Of a stretch of DNA of 60,693 nucleotides, positions 25,834 to 33,419 are shown in pieces. The number at the start of each line of letters is the position of its first letter. Position 1 is the stretch's first letter. Origin of the DNA: Planctomycetota bacterium (lineage in GTDB: Bacteria; Planctomycetota; Planctomycetia; Pirellulales; Pirellulaceae); assembly GCA_027619595.1 (NCBI GenBank), contig JAQCHP010000001.1, positions 1 to 60,693 of the forward strand. The letters are read 5' to 3'. A program made the position numbers and the translations under genes. Below the pieces are notes generated by a model. It was not told where the DNA came from and did no database searches. It worked only from the letters and a program-made list of their open reading frames with translations.

Positions 25834-26835
25834 TTACCATCCTACATGTGTGATTCGCCGCCACCTAAATGTGTTGCATTGTTTGTCTACGCGGTTGATG
25901 GCGAATTCCTGGTCGCTCGTTAGATTCTTCAGTGCCAGGGATTCATGCGACGCCCGCTTGACGATTCCATCTTCAAGAAATATCTCAGCGGGCGTCTGTA
26001 CGAACCAATCCACATCGCCGCGGAGTCGTCCAGATGCGACGTGTTTGAGATTGTTCCCGAACGGCGGGACTTCCACCAGTACAAACCTCTTGAGTCCCAT
26101 ACTTGTCATCCTCTGGTATTCTGCGATCTTCTCTGCACAGGTAGGGCAGTCGTGCCGTACCAACACCAATACGGCCTCCCCATGGACAACATCCTCGGCG
26201 GTCTCAATGTGGTCAAGGATCGGACAACGTTGATTGAGCCAAGTTTCCGGCTCGAGAATGACGAGCTCACCCGGCGTCACGACCAATTTTCCGGCTCCAA
26301 GCGATGCGCCAACGGGACGAAACGCCATGACGGAGAATGGTATGACGACCAACACAAGTGCGGCAGAAATTACTAAGGCTTCTGCGAATCGCGGACTGTA
26401 TTTGACCAAACCAGAGTCGGGGCGAGAAAGAACGAGTAAGGTCAGGCAGAAGGCGTCCAGTAAAACCGTCCAAATTGGATGAACTTGCACAGTGCCAAAG
26501 CAACCGCATGATGTAGCGCCGCTGGCCAATTTCCAAAGTGACACTGCAAGAAAGCTGCCGAATAGTACAATTGCTAGGCCGCGTGCTATGCGAAACCTCG
26601 GTGTAGCAAAAAACCACGCGACCAACAAGAATTCAGCGGAGACAAGGCTCGACCGGAAAACACGGGAGTCAAACCAAGTAGGGGAAAGCGTCGGTTGTGT
26701 GAGAAGAATATGTGCCTTGAGCAAAGCAGCGATACCGAGAATACCAGAGATAACAACCTGAAGAATGGAAAACGGAATTGATAGCCGACGGACAGGTGTG
26801 AGCGGAATCGTCTCTGATTCATGGAGTGGTGTCAT
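25834..26835 (-). CDS. MauE/DoxX-like membrane protein with C-terminal thioredoxin-like part
   Basis: ATG 26835 has GAGGAG eight bases upstream; 333 residues. Four hydrophobic helices (about 20-150) carry the MauE-type SGATSCGCFGTVQVHP motif. A further helix (about 170-190) is followed by a periplasmic domain with RHDCPTCAEKIAEY, a CxxC centre like a thioredoxin fold. MauE proteins are linked to disulfide formation in methylamine dehydrogenase maturation. Here the protein could oxidise exported partners, such as the Cys-rich protein coded across the divergent promoter (inference). The start overlaps the end of the small membrane protein gene. Confidence 0.75.
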   Translation of the reverse strand: MTPLHESETIPLTPVRRLSIPFSILQVVISGILGIAALLKAHILLTQPTLSPTWFDSRVFRSSLVSAEFLLVAWFFATPRFRIARGLAIVLFGSFLAVSLWKLASGATSCGCFGTVQVHPIWTVLLDAFCLTLLVLSRPDSGLVKYSPRFAEALVISAALVLVVIPFSVMAFRPVGASLGAGKLVVTPGELVILEPETWLNQRCPILDHIETAEDVVHGEAVLVLVRHDCPTCAEKIAEYQRMTSMGLKRFVLVEVPPFGNNLKHVASGRLRGDVDWFVQTPAEIFLEDGIVKRASHESLALKNLTSDQEFAINRVDKQCNTFRWRRITHVGW

Positions 26836-27100
26836 GCGCGGCGGCTCCTCGGATGTCGGTAGGTGTATGTCCGAAGGACTGGATACGATTGAAATTTCGA
26901 CCACTCCGTAACTTCCAGCCGCGAATTCCCACTGCACAAATGCTTGCACATGCCACGAGCAGGCACCTTATGACATACTGATCTTCCGATACGGCCGGTC
27001 TGTTGACCCAATAGAGAAACGGCGTAAGTACCAGCGTCGTCCAGCCGAAGAATTCAAGAAAGTTGCGTACTTCCTCCCAAGTGATTGGCGTATCATCCAT
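26819..27100 (-). CDS. Small two-helix membrane protein, overlapping both neighbours
   Basis: A 93-residue protein from ATG 27100 (MDDTPITWEEVRNFLEFFGW). It has two hydrophobic stretches (about 18-32 and 44-62) and a basic, disordered tail. Its start lies 8 bp inside the end of the histidine kinase gene, and its stop lies 17 bp inside the MauE-like gene. This strongly suggests translational coupling. A longer frame to 27280 lies wholly within the kinase gene and is unlikely. I recognise no family. Confidence 0.6.
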   Translation of the reverse strand: MDDTPITWEEVRNFLEFFGWTTLVLTPFLYWVNRPAVSEDQYVIRCLLVACASICAVGIRGWKLRSGRNFNRIQSFGHTPTDIRGAAAHDTTP

Positions 27101-28265
27101 CGTCTCTGTCCGGATGCCTTTCGTCAAATACAGGAATATATACTCGGATGACTGTGCCGCGAGGTTGGGTTGCAAGTACTTGAATACCGCCGTGAAGGAC
27201 TTCGAGTATGCATCGAACGACATAGAGTCCAACCCCACTGCCTGCATTTTCGCCCTTTGCCGTCGAAATGAACGGCTCAAACATGCGTGGGATATTCTCC
27301 AACTGAAATCCGCACCCGCGGTCGGAAACTTCGAGCAACACGTAATTTTGGCTTGGTAGTTGATTGTGTAGACATGTGACCGGTACTAGTGCTTGGAATT
27401 CAGAAATATTGATGGACACACTGCATGGTAGGTCTCGACTTGCTACAAATGCATTCCAGCCGAGATTGAGAATGAGTTCGTGCCACTGTGCGGCGCTACA
27501 ACGTGTTTCGAGCTTGGAACCTATTTCCACCGTCGTGGACAGGTCGACTTCGGCCGGCCGCGACAGTTGAAGGAGTTGCAAACTGTCCTGGACGGCAGAC
27601 GCAACACGAACTGGTGGTGCCACGTTGCTCCAGCCGGTCGCAAGCTGTTGGAGGATCTCGGCGGCGCGGCTTGTTGCCGACAACACGTGGTTGAGGTTTT
27701 CCCGTACCTCTGCATCTTGGCTGCTGCACAACGCCACGCTCGAATAGTTGCGAATGATGGAAAGCGCACCGTTGACATCGTGGGCGACGGCGATAGCCAA
27801 GGAAGGCGAAATCAGCGGAATACCTGCTAGGCTCGGGTCCTGCGTGGGTGAAAACAACCACAGGGTTGAACAAGAGCTACCAGATCCAATGGCGATATGG
27901 GAAACGGTGTTTCCTTGCAGCGGGCCGCTCGGCTCGCTATTTCCAGCCGTTTGTGGATCCGTTGCCTTGATCGCCGTCCGGTGCACCGTTGTGTTGTGTG
28001 CCCGGTCAAATCGCAATTTGCGATTGCTGTCGGATAGATCCGAAACACCTACACGCTCTAGGGCGTCCCAGATCGAGCGTCCTACCAGTGCAGCGCTCCC
28101 GCATTGTAGCCAGCGCGAGGCCGCTTCATTGACCTCCGTGATTCGTTGTGAGTCGTCCGTTACGACGACCGGGCGTTCAATGGCACGGCACAGCGCCGAA
28201 ATTGCCGCAGCGGTAATTGCCGGTTCGCCGTGAGGCTCAGTCCTAGGTTCTGTTTCTCCCGACAT
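27093..28265 (-). CDS. Soluble PAS-domain histidine kinase without adjacent response regulator
   Basis: The 390 residues begin with a PAS-like domain (about 20-75; RPVVVTDDSQRITEVNEAAS). A dimerisation segment follows with the phospho-acceptor candidate His in AVAHDVNGALSIIRNY (about 165). A HATPase domain then shows the N box (ELILNLGWNAFVAS), G1 (VSDRGCGFQLENIP), F box (MFEPFIST) and G2 (GSGVGLYVVR). No membrane helix is seen. No receiver domain or response regulator is nearby, so the partner is unknown. It leads a minus-strand operon with the small membrane protein and the MauE-like gene. Confidence 0.88.
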   Translation of the reverse strand: MSGETEPRTEPHGEPAITAAAISALCRAIERPVVVTDDSQRITEVNEAASRWLQCGSAALVGRSIWDALERVGVSDLSDSNRKLRFDRAHNTTVHRTAIKATDPQTAGNSEPSGPLQGNTVSHIAIGSGSSCSTLWLFSPTQDPSLAGIPLISPSLAIAVAHDVNGALSIIRNYSSVALCSSQDAEVRENLNHVLSATSRAAEILQQLATGWSNVAPPVRVASAVQDSLQLLQLSRPAEVDLSTTVEIGSKLETRCSAAQWHELILNLGWNAFVASRDLPCSVSINISEFQALVPVTCLHNQLPSQNYVLLEVSDRGCGFQLENIPRMFEPFISTAKGENAGSGVGLYVVRCILEVLHGGIQVLATQPRGTVIRVYIPVFDERHPDRDDG

Positions 28266-28503
28266 TCCTTAACGTTACCCCCACCTTAACCACAAGTAAG
28301 ACTTCTGCCCTTTCCTAGGTTATCTAACGTAAACGTCTGTCAAGAAATATTCTCTGGCGACCATTGGCCTGCAATTGCGGTGCGCAAACGGAAATCTCGT
28401 AACGGCTTACGAACTTTTGTTCGATCATCGAAAAAATTGTGACAGGCCGAAGCGTTAGTACAAACAACAGTTAATGCGTGATATTTCGAGCGAGGCGATT
28501 CCT
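28266..28503. other. Divergent promoter region between the kinase and Cys-rich/DUF1573 operons
   Basis: About 240 AT-rich bases separate two divergent operons. No gene and no strong palindrome were found. Promoters for both directions are expected here, but I cannot assign -35/-10 boxes reliably. Confidence 0.4.
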
Positions 28504-29577
28504 ATGCGAATGCAGTTCCACGAAACGATCGTGGTTTGGGTGATTATATTTGGCGGGTTTGCGACAGATGCTTATTGTGCAGAAGCGGGTGCCGATCAGG
28601 TTATGAGACTGGTCATAGATGCTTTTGAAGGGAACGAAGCGCGGATCCAGTCGGTCACTGGCGTAATCCAGGAGGTTTCCAAGGATACAAGTGTCAAAGA
28701 GGTTCAGGTCAGTGAAGTACGTCTCTCGGAAGGGCGAATTGCGCGCATTACCCAGCGTCCACACCAGGATACGGAGCTTCAGTTCACGTTAAAGGGTCCG
28801 CAACAAAAAATCATTCGGCTGTTTAAATCCGGCGACGCAGTACGATCGCGAGAAGAGCACTTGTTTAGGGATGGTAGGTGGACGCAATACGTCCCGAGTC
28901 TGCCGGCTGCGTGGATCAATGGAATTCACCAGGGTCCAGGAACGTTCCCTCTGGATCCACGACAAGTCGGATCGGTGCAAGTTGGCCAGACGCTGGTGGA
29001 TTGTTTGCGCCGGGAAAAGCTCATTTCGGCAGAACTCAAACAAGACCAGGAAGGGGGACCAACGATATTCATGTTGACTAGCGATGCTGTGGGTGAGAAG
29101 GTGACGAGGCAATTCGCTGCGAGTTGTGACTTCTTGCCGACACGCTGGGAGACACACTGGCCAGACGGAAGTGTCTTGCAATCGATTCCTTACGAATACG
29201 AATCAATTGTTGATGGAAAGGCAAGGTTTCCCAGATTAATTCGTCGCCGGTTTTATGAGAAGGGCGTTGCGCGCGACGCTTCGTCGGATCAATGGCGTCA
29301 ACAGGTCGTTCGCAAAATCACCATTCAGTCAGTAAATCAGCCGATTCCTAGCGAAACGTTCGCCATTGAGTTTTCACCTGGGACTCGCGTTACCGACAAC
29401 GTGAAGGGCGCTATCTACAAGGCGACGATACATCCAACGCTGACGTCGCCGACGCGTGGACGGTTGGGTGTGATTTTCACAGTTGCGCTGATGATTGTTT
29501 TGATAGGCGTTCGTATGTCGCGGCAAAGCGTCTCGTCGTTCCCTGTAGGTTCCGACTTTCGTAAGGAGAATGTGTAG
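28504..29577 (+). CDS. Secreted LolA-like protein with C-terminal membrane anchor
   Basis: ATG 28504 has GAGG at eight bases; an upstream ATG at 28474 lacks one. The 357 residues carry a signal peptide (about 8-26, ending DAYCAEA), then a beta-rich body in which early strands read RIQSVTGVIQEVSKD and RWETHWPDGSVLQSIPYEYE. This resembles LolA/LolB-like outer-membrane lipoprotein-sorting folds common in planctomycetes. A C-terminal helix (about 318-336) could anchor it. The stop overlaps the GTG of the next gene. The family call is tentative. Confidence 0.6.
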   Translation: MRMQFHETIVVWVIIFGGFATDAYCAEAGADQVMRLVIDAFEGNEARIQSVTGVIQEVSKDTSVKEVQVSEVRLSEGRIARITQRPHQDTELQFTLKGPQQKIIRLFKSGDAVRSREEHLFRDGRWTQYVPSLPAAWINGIHQGPGTFPLDPRQVGSVQVGQTLVDCLRREKLISAELKQDQEGGPTIFMLTSDAVGEKVTRQFAASCDFLPTRWETHWPDGSVLQSIPYEYESIVDGKARFPRLIRRRFYEKGVARDASSDQWRQQVVRKITIQSVNQPIPSETFAIEFSPGTRVTDNVKGAIYKATIHPTLTSPTRGRLGVIFTVALMIVLIGVRMSRQSVSSFPVGSDFRKENV

Positions 29578-29936
29578 TGTTAAGTTCTATACGATATTCC
29601 GTTTTTTGTCTTGGGATTGGCCTGTTGGGTCTGATTCCCGTGTATGGGGTGAACAAGTGTTGTTCTACAGTCGGGCATGATTTGGCGTGCAGCGGTTGTC
29701 AAGTTATGGGCAATAGCACAAACGCCTATGTGTACGTTGGTAGTAACTCCACGAAACGCTGTCAAGGGACTCAGGCTCCTCTTTCCTGCGACGCAGATAC
29801 GGAAGTCTGTGTGTATATAGAGGACTTGGACATGCACGATAATTCGACGTGCTCCCACGTAATTGGAAAGGCAACGCTTGAAATTACGGTGGCACAATGC
29901 GATTCTTCCGACGATGAATGTGCGGCTGGAGGTTAG
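29577..29936 (+). CDS. Small secreted Cys-rich protein
   Basis: GTG 29577 overlaps the previous stop (TAGTG). The 119 residues have a signal peptide (about 1-25). The mature part has ten Cys (KCC, ACSGC, RC, SC, VC, TC, QC, EC), about one per nine residues, plus Asn-Ser/Thr-rich segments. Such a spacing suggests disulfide-bonded folding outside the cytoplasm. I recognise no family. Its position between a LolA-like gene and DUF1573, and opposite a MauE/thioredoxin-like gene, hints at an oxidative-folding substrate (inference). Confidence 0.65.
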   Translation: MLSSIRYSVFCLGIGLLGLIPVYGVNKCCSTVGHDLACSGCQVMGNSTNAYVYVGSNSTKRCQGTQAPLSCDADTEVCVYIEDLDMHDNSTCSHVIGKATLEITVAQCDSSDDECAAGG

Positions 29937-29941
29937 TAAGC

Positions 29942-31012
29942 ATGGATGTCAAGAATTTTCGCTTGTTTGTGGTAGGCATTACGTGTGCGGCACTCCTTGG
30001 AATTGGCACGTTGCGATTGACTTCGCCCTGGAAAAAGGTAGCACCGCTCGTCTGTGATGCCCACACGCAGGATTTCGGCATTGTTGGCTCCGGGGAGTTG
30101 CTTCGACACCAATTTGACGTTTACAACTCAACCAACAAGACTATCGACATTCGTTCCGTCCGCGCAGATTGTGGCTGCGTTGTGCCGACGATATCAAAAC
30201 GCCGCCTGACCCCTGGAGAACGCACGTGGGTCAATGTGACGTTGAATACCGGAGGCCTGTCGGCTCCTGTCGATATCACTCGAAGGATGGCCGTGGAATT
30301 TTCCAGTAACGACCAAGAGTCTACTGAGATTCTTCCATTGACGGTTCAGGCGACGATTGTGAAGGACGTCGATGCGATTGTTGACACGAACAATTGGGCC
30401 ATAGATCCGGCCGCAGCAACGTTGACGACGACGATCCGTGTCGTCTCGCAGTTGCTCACCGAGTCGGAAGCCGCGGGTATACAGATGGAGTCGAGTGCCC
30501 CCTGGCAGGTGCGTCGTGTGCCAAGGAAAGAATCCAATTCGGAAGAGCCGAATGTCACGTTGTTTGAAATTGCGGCGCGGAGAAGTGACGTGCCAAGGTA
30601 CCCGCAGCCGCTTGAGCTGCGGTACAGCCGAAAGGGGACTTTCAAGTCGATGCTCATACCAATCGATGTTGTTCCTGAGATGTCAGCAGTGGTTCTTGAG
30701 CCTCGCGTTGTGGCAATGAAGGTTGTAAGTGGAGACTCGGGAAAATCATTGCGCAACAGCACGACTCGGAATTTACAACTGGTAGTCAACGACGGACTGT
30801 CGCACCGCATCGATAGTGTCGAACTACAAGGTATCCCAGGAGCGAAGTGCCGGTGGGCATTTGCGGGTGAGGACCGCAGCCGATGCGAGGTTTGGCTGGA
30901 ACAAGTCCCGGTAATCGAATCGTCGGCAGTCGGTCAGCTAGTAGTAGTTCACACGAATTCATCAGGGGGCCGCGAGACGGTTCACGCCAATGCAGTATTG
31001 CTGCGGAACTAG
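29942..31012 (+). CDS. DUF1573 domain protein, membrane-anchored
   Basis: ATG 29942 gives 356 residues. An N-terminal anchor (about 6-24) is followed by the DUF1573 immunoglobulin-like domain (about 40-140; FGIVGSGELLRHQFDVYN, then VRADCGCVVPTIS with the characteristic DCGC). Further beta-rich segments follow to the end. DUF1573 proteins are exported and frequent in Bacteroidetes and planctomycetes; their function is unknown. It starts 5 bp after the Cys-rich gene, and the glycosyltransferase follows 26 bp later. Confidence 0.85.
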   Translation: MDVKNFRLFVVGITCAALLGIGTLRLTSPWKKVAPLVCDAHTQDFGIVGSGELLRHQFDVYNSTNKTIDIRSVRADCGCVVPTISKRRLTPGERTWVNVTLNTGGLSAPVDITRRMAVEFSSNDQESTEILPLTVQATIVKDVDAIVDTNNWAIDPAAATLTTTIRVVSQLLTESEAAGIQMESSAPWQVRRVPRKESNSEEPNVTLFEIAARRSDVPRYPQPLELRYSRKGTFKSMLIPIDVVPEMSAVVLEPRVVAMKVVSGDSGKSLRNSTTRNLQLVVNDGLSHRIDSVELQGIPGAKCRWAFAGEDRSRCEVWLEQVPVIESSAVGQLVVVHTNSSGGRETVHANAVLLRN

Positions 31013-31038
31013 CAGCAGTACCTGGGAGAGGGACCCCA

Positions 31039-32805
31039 ATGTTATCATGTTCCGCAAGGAAAATTCCGGCGTTAGCTTCTGGCGTTTTGCTTGTGATTCA
31101 CGTCGCGCTTCTGGGATGGATTGCGAGCAGTTACTCGCCAGTGGTTTGCGAGCTAACTCAAGTGCCAGCTGGTGTGAGTCACTTGGGACTCGGGAATTTT
31201 GATGTCTATCGGGTGCATCCACCGTTGGTACGCATGTTGGCGGCGGTGCCGCTTATCCTGACTGGGGCGCGCACTGATTGGAGTCGCTTGGATAACAGCC
31301 CAGACCACCGTTGTGAAATGGCTGTTGGCCAGGATTTCCTTGCGGCAAATGGCGAACACGCGTTTGATCTGTTTAGCTTGGCTCGCGTAGCGGCCATTCC
31401 GTTCAGTGTTCTTGGCGCATTGGTCGTGGGGAGATGGGCCCAGGAGTTGTATGGCCCTCGGGCGCGGCTGATGGCGATAGCACTTTGGTGTTTTAATCCA
31501 ACCATCCTTGGAAACGGCGCCTTAGTGACAGCCGATGTTGCCGCGGGGTCACTGGCGATCGTATCGTGTTATCAATTTCGCAAATGGCTGATGCGTCCGT
31601 CCAAATCAAATGCCTACCTGTTGGGTTTTGTCCTTGGGGCAGCGCAGCTCACGAAGACGACCTTGATTCTGTTGTATCCCGTGTTTTTTGTGTTGCAGGG
31701 CCTGGCTTGGATGCGACGGTACGGGGATGCGCGTGACATTTCTTGGACGCAGGTAATGCTAGTGCTTGCGACGAGTCTTGTGGTTCTCAATGGCGGATAT
31801 TCCTTTGATGGTACTTTCACAACACTTGGAGAGTACAACTTTCATAGCAGCGGCCTACGGGATCCCGAGACGACGGGCGCCAGCAATCGATTTGCGGGGA
31901 GTTGGTTAGCTCGGATTCCAGTACCGTTACCCCAAGACTATGTACAGGGAATCGACCTTCAAGAATTCGACTTTGAAATGACGAAGCGATCTTATCTTGC
32001 GGGTGAATGGAAAAATGGAGGATGGTGGTATTTCTATTTGTACGCGTTATTAGTCAAGGAGCCGATTGGTTTCTTGCTTCTACTGACCCTGGCAGGATTC
32101 CTTTGTTTATGGCGACGCCAATCGCCAACGACCGAAGACTTATTGCTTGTCATTCCTGCAATGTCTTTTCTGATATTTGTCAGTTCGCACACAGGTTTCA
32201 GCATTCACTATCGGTATATTTTTCCAGTGATTCCACCCTTGATCGTGTGGGTCAGTCGATTGGATAGGGCAGGATTGTCGCCCGTGGACTGGATCGTCCG
32301 CGTACTGGTCGTATGGAGCATGGGGAGTGCCCTATATGTGTTTCCGCACGAATTGTCCTATTTCAATGAGTTTGCGGGCGGGCCCAGTTGTGGCTCTCGC
32401 CATCTGTTGGGAAGCAGCATCAGTTGGGGGCAGGACTTGCGATATTTTCGACGTTGGGTTGAGGACAAGGCCGGCGAAGAGCCGGTGTTCCTGGCCACTC
32501 TTTCCTATGTAAATCCCAAGTGGGCAAATATCGATTTTCGACTGGCACCCACAGTCAATAAAAATTGTAATGGCGCCACATGGGCAAAAATGCCCACAGG
32601 TTGGTACGCGATCGACGTCAACCACCTACGTGACACCTGGGAACCTGCCGCGGGCGGGGAGGGGGGGGGAAGCGGCGCCCAATTTCGGCGATGTCGGTTA
32701 TTCTGCTTATTCGCGACTCGAACCGGTAGCTTCCGTCGGTTATTCTATAAAGGTGTTTCACTTACAGCACGCCAACGCTCCGCCGGAGTCAGATCGGATG
32801 TCTGA
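31039..32805 (+). CDS. PMT/GT39-like membrane glycosyltransferase with frame change at a G9 tract
   Basis: ATG 31039 follows GGGAGAGGGA at good distance. The 588 residues have about ten hydrophobic helices and the N-terminal loop FDVYRVHPPLVRMLAAVP seen in planctomycete protein-mannosyltransferase-like proteins, then ELSYFNEFAGGP near 435. The G9 run at 32661-32669 breaks the C-terminus. The annotated frame ends in unrelated residues, whereas the next frame reads FGDVGYSAYSRLEPVASVGY, the expected tail. The stop overlaps the sigma factor start by 8 bp. With one G fewer, the frame would run on into the sigma factor without a stop. Substrate and sugar are unknown. Confidence 0.75.
   Translation: MLSCSARKIPALASGVLLVIHVALLGWIASSYSPVVCELTQVPAGVSHLGLGNFDVYRVHPPLVRMLAAVPLILTGARTDWSRLDNSPDHRCEMAVGQDFLAANGEHAFDLFSLARVAAIPFSVLGALVVGRWAQELYGPRARLMAIALWCFNPTILGNGALVTADVAAGSLAIVSCYQFRKWLMRPSKSNAYLLGFVLGAAQLTKTTLILLYPVFFVLQGLAWMRRYGDARDISWTQVMLVLATSLVVLNGGYSFDGTFTTLGEYNFHSSGLRDPETTGASNRFAGSWLARIPVPLPQDYVQGIDLQEFDFEMTKRSYLAGEWKNGGWWYFYLYALLVKEPIGFLLLLTLAGFLCLWRRQSPTTEDLLLVIPAMSFLIFVSSHTGFSIHYRYIFPVIPPLIVWVSRLDRAGLSPVDWIVRVLVVWSMGSALYVFPHELSYFNEFAGGPSCGSRHLLGSSISWGQDLRYFRRWVEDKAGEEPVFLATLSYVNPKWANIDFRLAPTVNKNCNGATWAKMPTGWYAIDVNHLRDTWEPAAGGEGGGSGAQFRRCRLFCLFATRTGSFRRLFYKGVSLTARQRSAGVRSDV
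32661..32669 (+). repeat. G9 homopolymer at the reading-frame break in the glycosyltransferase gene
   Basis: Nine consecutive G residues follow GGGGA. Family-like sequence is in frame 1 before the tract and in frame 2 after it. Loss of one G joins them. It may be a slippage or phase-variable site, or a homopolymer base-calling error. Confidence 0.8.
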
Positions 32806-33418
32806 ACCAAAAAAACCACTGCCTGCGGACGAGTCGAGTGTAACGTCGCTGTCGATGCTAAAAGGGGTTTGGGCAAAAAACCCGACTGCATGGGACTTAT
32901 TAGTCACGAAATACGGGATCACGGTGTATAGCTGGTGCCGTCAACGTGGATTGGGTGAACACGATGCGCAGGACGTGTGCCAGGAGGTATTTGCGTCGGT
33001 AGCGCGGAAATTCGATGAATATCAACAGAAAACTCAGAGTGGCGGACTTAAGAATTGGCTTTACGTGATCACACGCAATAAGCTGACAGACTACTGGCGT
33101 TTAAATCAGCGTCGTGAGCAGGCGAGAGGGGGATCGTCTTGGCAAGTGTTTCTTGGTTGTATTGCGGACCCTCTCGAGGGTTCGTCGGCCATCGGATTGG
33201 GAGCGACCAATGGGCAACTGGCGAAGATCGTGGATCGAGTGCGATGTGAGTCAAGCGATCAAGATTGGCAGATTTTTTCACGCACGGTGATCCATGGCGA
33301 AACAGCCCAAGAAGTTGCACGTGCGCACGGTGTGAATGTCAACGTCGTATATCTGGCCAAATCTCGAGTGCTCAAACGCTTACGTGAAACCTGTAAAGTG
33401 CTGCTGTCAGGAGGGTAG
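32798..33418 (+). CDS. ECF-like RNA polymerase sigma factor
   Basis: The 206 residues from ATG 32798 contain sigma region 2 (about 40-110; HDAQDVCQEVFASVARKFDE, then LKNWLYVITRNKLTDYWR). A C-terminal helix-turn-helix-like region 4 follows (about 165-200; TAQEVARAHGVNVNVVYLAK, then SRVLKRLR). This is the planctomycete ECF type that is usually coupled to a Ser/Thr kinase. The kinase gene begins 2 bp after its stop. The frame is open upstream into the glycosyltransferase, so a fusion product is possible if the G9 tract changes. Confidence 0.88.
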   Translation: MSEPKKPLPADESSVTSLSMLKGVWAKNPTAWDLLVTKYGITVYSWCRQRGLGEHDAQDVCQEVFASVARKFDEYQQKTQSGGLKNWLYVITRNKLTDYWRLNQRREQARGGSSWQVFLGCIADPLEGSSAIGLGATNGQLAKIVDRVRCESSDQDWQIFSRTVIHGETAQEVARAHGVNVNVVYLAKSRVLKRLRETCKVLLSGG

Positions 33419-33419
33419 A

